The notes below the pieces were generated by a model. That model did no database searches. It was given only the letters and a program-made list of their open reading frames with translations, and was not told where the DNA came from. A DNA stretch of 64,000 nt from Pieris napi (taxonomy: Eukaryota > Arthropoda > Insecta > Lepidoptera > Pieridae): contig NC_062251.1 of NCBI RefSeq assembly GCF_905475465.1, positions 2,163,001 through 2,227,000 of the forward strand, given 5' to 3'. Position numbers and translations under genes: made by a program. Each line of letters starts with the position of its first letter. Position 1 is the stretch's first letter. Below, piece by piece: positions 22,130-33,581 of this stretch.

Positions 22130-23743
22130 TGGTAGGGGAGCCCACGATGCTAAATGGGGATTTACTCGAGCGTCGTAGAGACCTATTGGGATGCAAAGCT
22201 TAGATAATAAGAAGAAAAAAATGTTATATGATATATACCTTTTCATCGGTGGGGGAAGCGGCTATAGATTGTTAAATATGTAAAAAAAAACTGTTGCATG
22301 GACATCCTCGAGCGCGTCAGATATTGATAGCATCAATGCTCTACGTATTTTTAATAATGTACGTATGTTAATCTGATCGTTTGCATGATGCGGGTGGTTG
22401 TATTTAAGGGTTGAAAATGAAAAAAAAATAAAAATTATCGAGCGCGTCAGATTTTCTAAGGGAGTGTTAAGTGCACCAAAATAAAGCTCTTATTCACTAA
22501 TCTGACGATTTCGATGGGACGCAAACCCACGGCCATTTTCATAATTTGCAAAAAAAAAATCGCAATTTTGAAATACTCAAGCGCGTCAGATTAAGATATA
22601 TGTGGTTCATCTTTATGTTCTAAACGTACTGTCTCATAATCTGACGATTATCTAGAGGGATTCGCCTGATCTGACAAAAAAAATTTAGAAAAAAGGTTCA
22701 CCTAAAGGGCCATCCCTGCAACTTCCCGCTAATTCCATTCCTGGGCGCTTAAAATTGATATTTTGAGCTCGCTGAGTTCAAAGAAATAACATTTCTATGC
22801 ATTTGAGCTCTCCCAGCTCGAAAGTCTGATAGAAGTTTCATAGAACACTATTTTTGGAATTTTCAAACCGCAATAACTTTTGAATGGATCAAGCAATTTT
22901 CACGCGGTTGGCGGCATTCGACGCAATTTTATCATCCTCATAAGTAATTTTGAGGATGATAAATTGCGTCGAATTTCAATTGACCGAACCACAAATTTCG
23001 GAGTAATCCGAATAAATAAGTTTCTTTCGTTCACGATATCTCTCGAACGAATCAACCGCTTTTGACCAGCTTGGTGGCCATCGACGTAGTTTTTCAAGCT
23101 CAAAGGCGGATTAGTTTTTTGAAGTTCATCGATAAAGAAACCACTTTACAAAAAAAAAATTCTTTTTTTTTTAAGATTTTTCAAAATTTCTCAAAATCTA
23201 TCGGTCCGAATCGGTTCAAATTCACAGGAAATGAAATTTTGAGGGAAATATTTAGAACGGCGTTTAGTAGATTCCGATCGGTTTAAGGAAATGTAGCCAT
23301 CACGCAGCTGCACGCATTTAACTTTATCGACGAGTTTTTGTTATTTCGGCTTGTGGAAATCGTCAGATTATATATTTTTCATTATTCTTGAATTATTTCC
23401 TTCGAAATAAAAAAAAATTAGCTACGCTCGAGAATCTCGAGATGACGTTTTTTTTTACAACTTTGTTGCACTCCCCTTTTTTTCCGTCACTCTCAAATTG
23501 TCAGATTAGTGGAATATACACTTTTTAGGATGTAATTAACTCACCCTACCTTAATCTGACGCGCTCGGGAATTTCTGATGGTCAATTTTTTTTTACTAAT
23601 CTGATCCTGTCTCCTTCACGGGCGGCCTTATATATGGGCCTCATATTTTGTGGAGGTACTTAACCGGGTACAAGGTATCCCCCTATATATTAATCTGCCG
23701 CGCTTTAGTAAATCCCGAAATCCCCTCTTGGGCTCCCCTACCA
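22130..23743. mobile_element. TGGTAGGGGAGCCCA element, copy A
   Basis: Termini TGGTAGGGGAGCCCA (left) and its mirror TGGGCTCCCCTACCA-like sequence (right; one mismatch), 1614 bp. Target duplication TAA: 23744-23746 on the right and 21431-21433 on the left, now separated by the hAT insertion. No frame over about 80 codons. The left third has three modules, each GAGCGCGTCAGAT-like then about 56 bp later AATCTGACG-like (near 22312/22370, 22442/22498, 22581/22637); the right end has mirrored ones (near 23498/23553, 23600, 23692). Compared with copy B it has an extra small inverted repeat at 22930-22975. Superfamily not assignable by eye. Confidence 0.75.
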
Positions 23744-24009
23744 TAAAGACACTTTCTGAACTTTATTGTAAGAAAGAAGATTAGTTTACACGTCTAAAAA
23801 AATACGATGAATTCATAACATCGTCTTTGGAATGATTTGTATTCAGTTAAAACTAATCTGTATTCTGTCTTACAATTTAAAATACTGGTTTTTATATTTA
23901 TTATATTTTATTTATTTAAATAAAACCTAAACATAACAATCAAATAAACAGTACTATTTTCTTAACCTGCATAGTAATAATAAAATATAATAAACAGAAA
24001 ATTTAAACA

Positions 24010-24290
24010 AGTTTAAAAAGTTTGATCCTTGTGGCAGTGTACCTCTTACGCTGGAATTTCCTCGCTGTATTGCGATACTTATTCGTTGAGGAAAGCACCA
24101 ACTCTGGGATCACTGGGACTATCTACCAGGGGCTAACTTAAATCTTTAATTAGCTGTGCACTTGAACCCCACGGCCCAAGACAAAGAGAACAAAATCCAA
24201 GTTGAAGGAAAGACTTATATTTGAGGCGTTTATTTTTGGCCTGCTCTACGGCCGCCCCCTTTTTTGCTTGTCTGAAGGTGAGACGGGGCA
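24010..24290 (-). pseudogene. LINE C-terminal relic in unit 1
   Basis: Minus-strand relic of the same retroelement segment as at 11440 (ISIAIQRG-like part near 24070, DLS near 24150), with several frame breaks. Its counterpart in unit 2 is 34150-34445. Confidence 0.45.
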
Positions 24291-24377
24291 AATGTGTCCA
24301 CACAAGTAGCTTTTCATACCAAAGCCCGTCTTCAAGAGATCAACTTCACTTTGTGTTATTAAATTTGCTTTTGTTAA

Positions 24378-25409
24378 TCTGATATATAAAAATTGGTTGT
24401 CTGTAAAGTCGGTTTACTGACGATAGTTGAACGTGACAACGTCATAAGAAAATACTGATGGGATGATTGCATTTTCAAAAGAAAATTTAAATTTTTTTTG
24501 TTTGATAGATATTTTTTATAGATATAGAGGAGGTAAATGGAAATCACAATTGAATTGATCAAACTACTTTTATTTGTACGCATACATACAGTTATGTCAA
24601 TTTTTTAACGAACGAACGCGGAGGCCTATTGTGCCTCTTTGTCACTCGTTCCTCGTTCTCGCTTGCACTGAAGTTAGACACCTTTAGGCTTGAAAGCCTA
24701 AAGGTGTCTGCCCACTATCCCGTAGCATACCATGACCGTGCTAGGAACGTATCCAGCACGGAAAGCAATCCGGTACGCTCTATTTCGCCCACTGAAGCGG
24801 GCCGACAGCGTTCTGAACCCGTTTACAACCCGTATGTAACCCGTATTTAATCCGTATGATGCCCGTATGTGACACGGCAGAAATCTTTTTAATACACTCG
24901 TAAGGCATCGGTTCATTCTCGTACAAATATCAGTGTTAATATTGGACATTATTCAGGCACTTAGTTGATGACGGAGAAATGTTTTTTCAGTACTTCCGAA
25001 TGTGTACATTCAAATTTAACGCAACGCGAGGTAACGCCGCATGCGTCATGTTTTTTCTTGCGTGCAGCCGGCTCCATCACATTATAAGATGTTGTCACGT
25101 CAAATTCTCGCGTTACAATGTTCGTTCCCATACTCCTCCGAAACGGCTCGACCGATTCTTATGAAATTTTTTATGCATATTTAGTAAGTCTGAGAATCGG
25201 CTACTATCTTTCAAATCCCTAAGTAATAAGGGGGTACAGTGTACACCCAAAAAAAAAATTAAACATAAAAAAATACTTAAACCTTAATTTTCACCCCTCT
25301 GCGATGAACCACTATTTTTTATTATAGTAGATAATATATAATTTATTGAACTAAAAAAGAATCCTAGAAATAATATACATGGCAAAACAACGTTTGCCGG
25401 GTCAGCTAG
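24378..25409 (+). mobile_element. Non-autonomous Helitron, unit 1
   Basis: Starts TCTGATATATAAAAATTGGT after A and ends GTTTGCCGGGTCAGCTAG before T. Contains TCCGAAACGGCTCGACCGAT, a hallmark of these elements. Relative to the unit 2 copy it has about 345 extra bases (24675-25020) that include repeated CCCGTATG-type words. Confidence 0.75.
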
Positions 25410-25619
25410 TAATCTATATTATTTTCGTGCACCGTCGGTTCAATCAATGCTACTTCATGATCAAGTAGCAATTGCTAAGCGTATATCCAAAGGATAGATA
25501 AATTCTAGTTTTTCATTTATTGCTTTCCCTACTTCCATGTGGAATGAAATTGTTCCAGAGTTGTTACTATATCGAATTTCCATTCGACTTGTAAATCTAT
25601 GTTCTCTACGCCTTCAAAA

Positions 25620-25922
25620 CAAACGTTGTTTTGCTATGTATATTATTTCCAGGAAACATTTTTTTAGTTCAATAAAAAACTATCTACTATAATAAAAAAT
25701 ATGGGTTGATCGTAGAGGGGTGAAAATTAGGGGTTGTATGTATTTTTGTATGCTGTATCATAAGGAAATAAAACTAAATAATATTTTTTTTAAAACAAAA
25801 AAAAGATAAAGAGTAGCCGATACTCAGACTTACTGAATATGCATAAAAAATTTCATAAGAATCGAGCCGTTTCGGAGGAGTATGGGAACGAACATTGTGA
25901 CACGAGAATTTTATATATTAGA
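25620..25922 (-). mobile_element. Helitron, minus strand, 3'-truncated, unit 1
   Basis: 5' end TCTAATATATAAAATTCTCG reads leftward from 25922, followed by CTCCTCCGAAACGGCTCGAT; the 3' CTAG end is not present. Counterpart in unit 2: 35428-35745. Confidence 0.65.
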
Positions 25923-26229
25923 TGATTTTGATTTGATTTAGTGGGCAGGTAGGGCCGGCTAACAGCCTTTAGTAACGGCTGAGATCAATAAAGTTAATAG
26001 ATATTCTATTTGTTGCGCACCTTGGCAAAATACATGAATTATTTATTGTTATGCATCGTATCGAAGGCAAATGAAGCGGCTAAAATATAATCGATTCTCG
26101 AGGGAGGAAGTTGCCTCCACCTAGCCACCCTGGTGACGGCCTTAATTACAAATATAACAGAAATATTATGCATCGCATAGCAGGCCTAGCCTTTTCATCC
26201 CATGATTTGCCCCAGCCCCCATGGTTCAT

Positions 26230-26685
26230 GGGTTATAGTAGATTTTTGAAGTGAAACTTCTTCGCGTAAAAATATTAGCGTAACGAAGATGTTCATCGTT
26301 TTTGACGAAAAGGGAGAGAGCGATTGAGAGAGTGGGAAAGGGCGAACGTAGCATGAAGCGAATAGCCATGGAGCGAGAGTAGCGAGCAAGCAAGTGAGAA
26401 AGATCGAGAGAGAGAATGAGATAGAGCGAACGTCGCATCACGCATACACGCTATTGTATGGTGTATTCGTTTAGTAGTGACAAATTACTTAAATTAGTTC
26501 ACTTGTGCAGTATTAGCACGTATATAGTGTGTAAACAGTGTGAATATAGATATACAAATACATGCAGTGATCATATACTGTAACATAATCATCTATTGAG
26601 GCTTTTACAATAATAAGAATTAATTTACAAAGAAGTTTCACTTCTCACATGTGTACTTTATACGCACGCCCCTTTTTTATAGAAC
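26230..26685. repeat. Family P repeat, unit 1
   Basis: GAAGTGAAACTTCTTCGCG at the left, a purine-rich GAGAGAGCGATTGAGAGAG stretch in the middle, and AAAGAAGTTTCACTTCTCAC then ACGCACGCCCC at the right. Counterpart: 36066-36488. Confidence 0.6.
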
Positions 26686-26689
26686 AGGG

Positions 26690-27013
26690 TTCCACGTAGT
26701 GGTGGTACGCAGCAAAAAACTGCCTAAAAACGCTCAGTTCTGGATACGGGTTGTATTTCGTATTCTTCGACGTCCAATGAGGAATCTAATATTATTACCA
26801 TGGAACGTACAGTTTTTCTGTACCCAATAGTAAAACGTTTCGTGACCACCTACACCACCTGTTTGTACCTAAAAGTTACCATTATGTGGTGTAAAGTAGT
26901 GGAAAGTCGATAATAATATTAAAAATAACGCAAAATTCAATAATCCCCACCCCGTATCGTTTTAAAAAATGGACACCTACAAAATTCGTTACGTAATACT
27001 TGAACGCTCCCTT
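26690..27013. repeat. Rearranged junction: reversed LINE/SINE piece plus MITE right half
   Basis: 26690-26805 is the reverse complement of 36660-36770 in unit 2 (shared GGATACGGGTTGTATTTCGT). It is followed by a GGGAGCGTTCAAG-family MITE lacking its left end (right end GAACGCTCCC at 27003-27012). Confidence 0.55.
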
Positions 27014-27023
27014 AGGTAATAAA

Positions 27024-27682
27024 TAGACATCGGATTCTATTTTTACAGCATTATTGCATATTTTGGTACTTTTTCATTGATAGTGCTTATTTCAATAGTT
27101 AGGTAAGTATACGTGTTTGGCAAATATTGCTATTATCTCAACACATTTCAGTAATATACCCGATGCGATTGAGAAATTAGAAACAAAAAACTTTCCTCTA
27201 TGCCAGTCCTTGGAAACAATAGAAAAAAATATTGAACAGAGTAATGCCCTTCCGAGTTCACTATCGCAAAAAGTTCGAGGCAAATTAAATGCAGTTTTGT
27301 ATAAAAACCCCGGTTATTAAGGGATAAAAAAAATTGACGCGTTTATCAACGGCACCGGACAAAGTCTGCCTGAAGAGGTCTCTGCAGAAATGGCGCCAAA
27401 TTGTAAGTTCTGTCCGGTAACGTCAGTTGACGTAGAAAGGTCATTTTCAGCCAATAAATTAATATTAAGTGACAAACGTCACAAGTTTGTTCAAGAAAAC
27501 ATGGAAAAATATATTATTGTTTACTGTCACAAGAATTATAATAAATAAGTTTATTAATTAATTCTATGTAATAAATTATTAGTTTTATTTTTTATTCTAA
27601 TTGCATTTTTATTGTGCATATTTGCCCTTTTTTAGAACATGCATATTTTGGCATTTTGGTAGTGCATATAATCCGATGTCTA
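27024..27682 (+). mobile_element. hAT element, internally deleted, with 8-bp target duplication
   Basis: Inverted ends TAGACATCGGATTCTAT (left) and mirror of TAGACATCGGATTATATGCA (right). GTAATAAA flanks both sides (27016-27023, 27683-27690). Unit 2 has the empty site GGTAATAAACGTCATCGGC at about 38152. The interior keeps only the C-terminal part of a transposase. Confidence 0.85.
27099..27548 (+). pseudogene. hAT transposase C-terminal dimerisation part
   Basis: One frame with a single in-frame stop (TAA 27318-27320). First part: ISTHFSNIPDAIEKLETKNF and SLSQKVRGKLNAVL; second part, after the stop: CKFCPVTSVDVERSFSANK, LILSDKRHKFVQENMEKYI, ending before TAA at 27546. The PVTS.DVERSFS...L...R..F..EN signature is the hAT C-terminal dimerisation region. 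The N-terminal zinc finger and most of the catalytic domain are absent because of the internal deletion. Confidence 0.75.
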
Positions 27683-27722
27683 GTAATAAACGTCATCGGC
27701 TGTTATGACCAAATATGATTAG

Positions 27723-29262
27723 TGGTAGGGGAGCCCACGATGCTAAATGGGGATTTACTCGAGCGTCGTAGAGACCTATTGGGATGCAAAGCTTAGATAA
27801 TAAGAAAAAAATGTTATATGATATATACCTTTTCATCGGTGGGGGAAGCGGCTATAGATTGTTAAATATGTAAAAAAAAACTGTTGCATGGACATCCTCG
27901 AGCGCGTCAGATATTGATAGCATCAATGCCCTACGTATTTTTAATAATGTACGTATGTTAATCTGATCGTTTGCATGATGCGGGTGGTTGTATTTAAGGG
28001 TTGAAAATGAAAAAAAAAAAAATTATCGAGCGCGTCAGATTTTCTAAGGGAGTGTTAAGTGCACCAAAAAAAAGCTCTCATTCACTAATCTGACGATTTC
28101 GATGGGACGCAAACCCACGGCCATTTTCATAATTTGCAAAAAAAAATCGCAATTTTGAAATACTCAAGCGCGTCAGATTAAGATATATGTGGTTCATCTT
28201 TATGTTCTAAACGTACTGTCTCATAATCTGACGATTATCTAGAGGGATTCGCCTGATCTGACAAAAAAAATTAGAAAAACGGTTCACCTAAAGGGCCATC
28301 CCTGCAACTTCCCGCTAATTCCATTCCTGGGCGCTTAAAATTGATATTTTGAGCTCGCTGAGTTCAAAGAAATAACATTTCTATGCATTTGAGCTCTCCC
28401 AGCTCGAAAGTCTGATAGAAGTTTCATAGAACACTATTTTTGGAATTTTCAAACCGCAATAACTTTTGAATGGATCAAGCAATTTTCACGCGGTTGGCGG
28501 CTTTCGACGCAGTTTTGCAATTTTAATTGATCGAACCACAAATTTCGGAGTAATCCCGACAAAACACTTTTTCGGGTTTCTTTCGTTCACGATATCTCTC
28601 GAACGAATCAACCGCTTTTGACCAGCTTGTTGGCGATCGACGTGGTTTTTCAAGCTCAAAGGCGGATTAGTTTTAGAAGTTGATCGATAAAGAAACCACT
28701 TTAAAAAAAAAAAAATTTTTTTAAGATTTTTCAAAATTTATCAAAATCTATCGGTCCGAATCGGTTCAAATTCACAGGAAATGTAATTTTGAGGGAAATA
28801 TTTAGAACGCCGTTTAGTAGATTCCGATCGGTTTAAGGAAATGTAGGCATCACGCAGCTGCACGCATTAAACTTTATCGACGAATTTTTGTTATTTCGGC
28901 TTGCGGAAATCGTCAGATTATATATTTTTCATTATCCTTGAATTATTTCCTTCAAAATAAAAAAAAAATTAGCTACGCTCGAGAATGTCGAGATGACGTT
29001 TTTTTTACAACTTTGTTGCCCTCCCCTTTTTTTCCGTCACTCTCAAATTATATTTAACTCACCCTACCTTAATCTGACGCGCTCAGGAATTTCTGATGGT
29101 AAATTTTTTTTTTACTAATCTGATCCTGTCTCCTTCACGGGCGGCCTTGTATATGGGCCTCATATTTTGTGGAGGTACTTAAACGGGTACAAGGTATCCC
29201 CCTATATATTAATCTGCCGCGCTTTAGTAAATCCCGAAATCCCCTCTTGGGCTCCCCTACCA
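27723..29262. mobile_element. TGGTAGGGGAGCCCA element, copy B
   Basis: 1540 bp, over 90 percent like copy A. TAG flanks both ends (27720-27722, 29263-29265), and unit 2 keeps the unoccupied sequence AAATATGATTAGTC at about 38203, confirming a 3-bp duplication. The GCGCGTCAGAT modules of the left third are conserved; one right-hand module is partly deleted. No coding frame. Confidence 0.8.
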
Positions 29263-29561
29263 TAGTCCCTTCGATGTCGTTACAGATTTTGTCGGTATAG
29301 GTGAATAAATAAAACAACACTTCAACAAGGTTTTTATATTTGAGCGCAATAATTTTCTCATTCGTGAAATGTGAATTAATAATACGAGAGTTGCTAGTTA
29401 CATTGAAACTCGAAATGTGTTTTAGGAAATATTAATTTAATTAGCTTAACAACTCCGCAACTTTCAGCACCAATACCAAGTTCGTAGTGGTAGTAGCGCT
29501 GATGGTTACAGGGTATTTGATATGAATCCCTCTAAACCACACCCAGTTTTGAATCGACTTA

Positions 29562-29816
29562 CGCCCGAATCCAATAACCTATCTCAATCCGTAATCCACC
29601 ATCTGAGATAGTAATAAAATGTTGTAACAACGCCAATAACCACGGATTGTAATAGCCATCTGTCGATATGTCACCGTAAAATGGTAAACACCGTTAGATT
29701 GTAATCTATCTCGCGAGATTATAAACTGTCGAAAGATTGTGAACCTCAACGAACTGCTTACAATTTAATGTCACGGTCTGAAATTGAGATTGTGGATTGA
29801 CTATTGGGTTCGGGCG
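29562..29816. mobile_element. Harbinger-like MITE, copy 2 (unit 1)
   Basis: CGCCCGAATCCAATA ... TATTGGGTTCGGGCG with TTA on both sides (29559-29561, 29817-29819). Its middle is replaced by part of the GTCACCGTAAAA MITE family (see 13583-13863). Confidence 0.75.
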
Positions 29817-30615
29817 TTAATGTACTAGTTCGAACCGTATATACAAAATTATTATTAAAATACCTTAATTTTCAAGATCGCTTAAAAAAAGCGATTTTTG
29901 TTACAAATAGTATATCGCATAGATTTCCAACGCTAGCACTCTTGTCACACCCCTAGCAGACACAAATGTGTGTCCTGCGCCAGCGCGTAGACATTTTTTT
30001 TATATAATAATCAACAATTTTTATCAGAAAACTAAATTCAGTGCCATACCATCGATATAGATTCCGCAGCACACAATATTTCGTAACAAAATTACATCGA
30101 AATAGGATTGAAAAGTTCAACGTCTTTTATTAACACACTTATTTCAACAAAATCGGTCCAGCCGTTTAGTTGTTGATATGACATATGTCATTTATTTTTC
30201 TGATCAATACTATAACAAAAATACCTTAAAATCGTAATAAAATTTTTCGCCCGGTACAGCACTAACAGCTAGGGATGTGACATGGAAACATAGAGAATAG
30301 ACCGCTTGGGTGAATTTGCGATTAAAACAGGCAAAAAATGTCATTCTTTCTCTAAAGTTAATTTTTTTCTATTAATTTTGCACAAAAACAAAAATTCATT
30401 TTACCTTATAAATTTACTCAAATAATATAATAATACTCAATTTCAAAACAGATTTTGAAAAACTATCTGCTAGGTACAAAAACATTTCGTATTTTTTTCC
30501 CTAAAATATAGAATTTTCAAAGTCAAAGTGAAATTATGTGTCGGCCCGTGTAATCTTTTACGTGTGTTATAAAGAGCTATCTAACCCAATCTATCTATTC
30601 TCCATCTCAAATTAT

Positions 30616-30701
30616 CTAATAATCATCAACATCATACAAATTATCTATCTCTTCATCGTCCAGTTGCATGGATTGGAAATCAACCTTGTAGCGGAGTAGA
30701 C
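30616..30701 (-). CDS. eRF1: eRF1 alternative last exon, distal copy 1 (unit 1)
   Basis: Minus strand: a T-run acceptor TTTTTTTTTCAG ends at 30702; the exon starts GT, which completes a glycine codon split after its first base, exactly as needed by the donor at 60006. It then encodes LLRYKVDFQSMQLDDEE, ..., YDVDDY and a TAG stop (30618-30616): 27 residues after the glycine. This corresponds to the C-terminus of eRF1 (compare the proximal exon ILRYKVDFQSLQLDE...DLDDY). A possible AATAAA lies at 30196-30191. No other eRF1 exon is nearby, so it is not a processed copy; an alternative terminal exon is the simplest reading. Usage is unproven. Confidence 0.75.
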
Positions 30702-31530
30702 CTGAAAAAAAAATTGTATTAATAAAAATTCTTCATTACTAAGAACTTGTCCGTCCCATCCCCAACGGGGACGTGGAAAACAAACCAAATATTTAAAAGT
30801 TGATACTCTTAAATATCTAAAATCCGGCAAAATAAAAAAACAAAATCCAGCAATCATTTTGAATCAAACAAAAACTTGCAAATATAAAACGAAAACTACA
30901 ACACACAACTACCACACCAGCTACGGCACGTTAAACGTTAAAAATAGAAACTCACATGCAAATAAAATTACCTTGACTCCGTGTTGCGTTAAAAAATTAA
31001 ATTTACAAAAAGTATTTGCGTATATGAAATTTCAAAATGATCTCCTATATATAAAAAAATTTAGGTACGGATCGTAACGTTCTCGTTCTGAAATCCGACC
31101 CGTAGACATTTTAAAGCTAATTCCCGGCAAGTAACTTGATAAAAAATCTACAAATTTCGGAGATACATATATATATATATACAGGCTGGTCAAAAAGTCG
31201 TGGATCACACGCAACTAGAGGATAGATGAGGTCATCAGCTGCAAAAAATTGTTCTACGGGAGGTCTCTAAGCTCAACCCCCGCAGAGTTATAATTTATTT
31301 TGCATTTTTAAAAGAAAATTGATTATTTTTTACTAATTCTTATTGAAATTCGAAAAAATCTACATCCTGTATCTTTTTCATAATATCCACTAGATTGGTA
31401 CTGATGAGTTCTTGCGTTAGACATACTCACATACACGTTAGTCAAAATCGCGATCTTTTCTACAAACGATTTTTAAAAGGGGAAATAATAGCGAACAAAA
31501 CTATTTATTAACTTAATTGCTTATTGTATA

Positions 31531-31785
31531 GGGCAGTAAGTATTAAGCGTAAGCGGATTTACTGCAATTTATCCCCCCCCCCATCAGCAAAAGTAAGCAA
31601 AGCTCTCAAAAATAATAGTACATAAACGTATGAATTTTTTGTAGGAATCCTTTCGTTTCAAGCATAGACAATGTGTGGGTAATATGTGTAAAAAAAGTAA
31701 ATAATTACTGTTGACGTAATCACCAAATAAGGAAACCAAAGATCCCCCTCCCCTTATAGTGCTTACGTAATATTTGAACGGTCCC
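31531..31785. mobile_element. MITE, GGGACCGTTCAAATATTACG family (unit 1)
   Basis: Right end mirrors GGGACCGTTCAAATATTACG; left end is degenerate (GGGCAGTAAGTATTAAGCGT). Internal C-runs. The unit 2 copy (40995-41258) has cleaner ends and an ATG duplication. A fragment of the family is at about 14025-14160. Confidence 0.6.
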
Positions 31786-32444
31786 ATGTGTACTAAAACA
31801 ATTTTGTTCGCCATTTTGGATTTGTCACGATTAAAAAAAACAATTAGTTTGCAAACTTTATATGGATACAAGAAAAGCATACATTCTCAATTTATACTTT
31901 CCAACCCTAAACCTATTAAATAACTTAATCAAAAGTAAACGACCAGTATCAGAAACTATAGATTAATTCATTCGAGCTTTGGGTATTCTCGATATACTAC
32001 ACAGTTGAACGTAATCGAATAGTTTAAGTTTACTATTTATCCATGTATCGTCGTTCCGTTTTCATTCAGCAAATTTTCAATAAAAAATCTAATTAATGAC
32101 GTGCCAGCTACATTATTTATAACAAATGAATCGCTAGATATTTTTTTAAAAATCATACAAAATTGTCCAGCCATTTATGGGTTATAAAGAAAACTAATAT
32201 ACGTATACAGATTATTATTACGCCTCATACGAGACACCAAACCATTTTCACAACCCTTAAAATGGAAATCTTTTGCAGTAGCCGAATTTGGAACAGTAAC
32301 ATAATTTTCCATACAATTTGTATAGCATTCGATTCTATGCACTTTTATTAGTTCCAAATACGTCCACGAAGCGCTCTTACATAGATTTTAACGTTTCCTT
32401 TGCTAAACAACAGTGGTACCTCAATACATAACAATAGGGTGGCA

Positions 32445-32620
32445 GGGCTGGTAAAATGCCACTGGCCCCCGACCCAAGAGATATTATGTTCTATGGATGA
32501 ATGTGAAGTCTCCAATACGCATTGGGCTAGCGTGGGGACTACAGACCATTCCCTCTCGCCTAAGAGAGGAGGCCTATGGCCATTAGTGGGACATATACAA
32601 AGTGTATGTCCCACTAATGT
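32445..32620 (+). repeat. LINE 3' UTR fragment plus small hairpin (unit 1)
   Basis: TGAATGTGAAGTCTCCAATA, GGGCTAGCGTGGGGACTAC and GAGAGGAGGCCTATGGCC form a very common lepidopteran retroelement 3' sequence (RTE-like by memory). It ends in a hairpin TTAGTGGGACATA...TATGTCCCACTAA. Counterpart: 41920-42095. Confidence 0.55.
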
Positions 32621-32679
32621 CGACTTTTGGGTCTAAGATGATAGTCGCAAGCTAAACCCACAAGGCCAATTATATAGAA

Positions 32680-32904
32680 CTAGCAAACTCGGCGAACTCC
32701 GTTTCGCCACCAGATGGCTTCGTTTTATGTAACATTTCGTTTGGTGATCCCGCTTTTCTGTTGAAATTTTTCCAGAATTTTCTTTGCTATAAACCTCACG
32801 GAGCCCGAGACCTTTCCAACGAATGTAAAACCGTAGAAATCGGTTTGTGCGTTCTGGAGTTATAGCGTCAGGAAGGAAAACCCGACTAATTTTTATATAG
32901 TAGA
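32680..32904 (-). mobile_element. Short Helitron, complete, minus strand
   Basis: Reads leftward from TCTACTATATAAAAATTAGT at 32904 to GAACTCCG...GTTTGCTAG at 32680, with A before and T after. Contains AGAACGCACAAACCGATTTC. It is absent from unit 2, so it arrived after the duplication or was lost there. Confidence 0.7.
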
Positions 32905-33160
32905 TATTAGAAAAAAATACCTTTATTCCTAATGAGAAAACCAAAGCCCTTTTCATTAGTCACTGATATTGCCCGTTAAAAATATACAACTTTGAACTCA
33001 CTTTAATAAAACTATAATCTATAAATTGCACTCAAAATTATATTTTTATATTAAATGAGGTTTATTTAACACTACAGCCTTTTACGTATGGGCCTCAATT
33101 CTGTATCCATTTATAGGCAATCAATTCTCTGACATAGATTTGTGGGTCTAAGCTAGCTTT

Positions 33161-33431
33161 GGGAGCGTTCAAGTATTACTTGGAGATTCATGAAGCCCCC
33201 CCCCCCCCATGTAACGTGCCGTAACGTTTTTCTGTACCAAATAGTAAAACGTTTCGTGGCCACCCAGTGACTCTTTATACCTAAAAGTTACCATTATGTG
33301 GTGTAAAGTACTGGAAAGTCGAAAATAATATTAACAATAACGCGTAATTCAATCCCCGCCCCGCATCGTAACGTTTTACAAAAATCCCCCCCCCCCCCCC
33401 AAAATTCGTTACATAATACTTGAACGCTTCC
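33161..33431. mobile_element. MITE, GGGAGCGTTCAAG family (unit 1)
   Basis: GGGAGCGTTCAAGTATTAC at left, mirrored at right, TTT on both sides (33158-33160, 33432-33434), C-runs of 13-14. The unit 2 counterpart at 42577 is cut off. Confidence 0.75.
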
Positions 33432-33581
33432 TTTCCACAGCCAGGGTCCGAACCTACTACCTCAGATTAGTCGCACCCTGAAGTATAAATAAATAAATTA
33501 GCCATAATTATCGTAATGGCTAGATTGCTATTCATGTAAAGTCACTTCCTGAACTTTATTGTAAGAATAAATAATAGTTTA

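Larger units (their letters stand above)
21362..33480. repeat. Tandem duplication, unit 1
   Basis: Starts TAAATAAATAAATTAGCCAT, as does unit 2 at 33484. Blocks in common include 23870-26690 with 33990-36490 and 27683-33431 with 38150-42824, often over 95 percent identical by eye. Private insertions in this unit: hAT 21440-22127, the two TGGTAGGGG elements, about 345 bp at 24675-25020, hAT 27024-27682 and Helitron 32680-32904. Without these the unit would be about 7-8 kb. Confidence 0.85.

Noticed and set aside
22900..23286. Small overlapping frames in the TGGTAGGGG element as its transposase
   Set aside because: They are under 85 codons, are not conserved with copy B in frame, and show no motifs.
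24374..24583. Repeated 69-codon minus-strand frame (also 34513-34722) as a conserved gene
   Set aside because: It is identical only because the Helitron lies in the duplication; the composition is that of AT-rich non-coding DNA.
30616..30701. Processed eRF1 pseudogene
   Set aside because: It keeps an intron acceptor and intron sequence, has no neighbouring eRF1 exon, no poly(A) tail, and an intact frame.
33187..33400. Long C and G runs as a biological signal
   Set aside because: They sit at the same internal positions in MITE copies; exact lengths may be sequencing error, so no weight was put on them.
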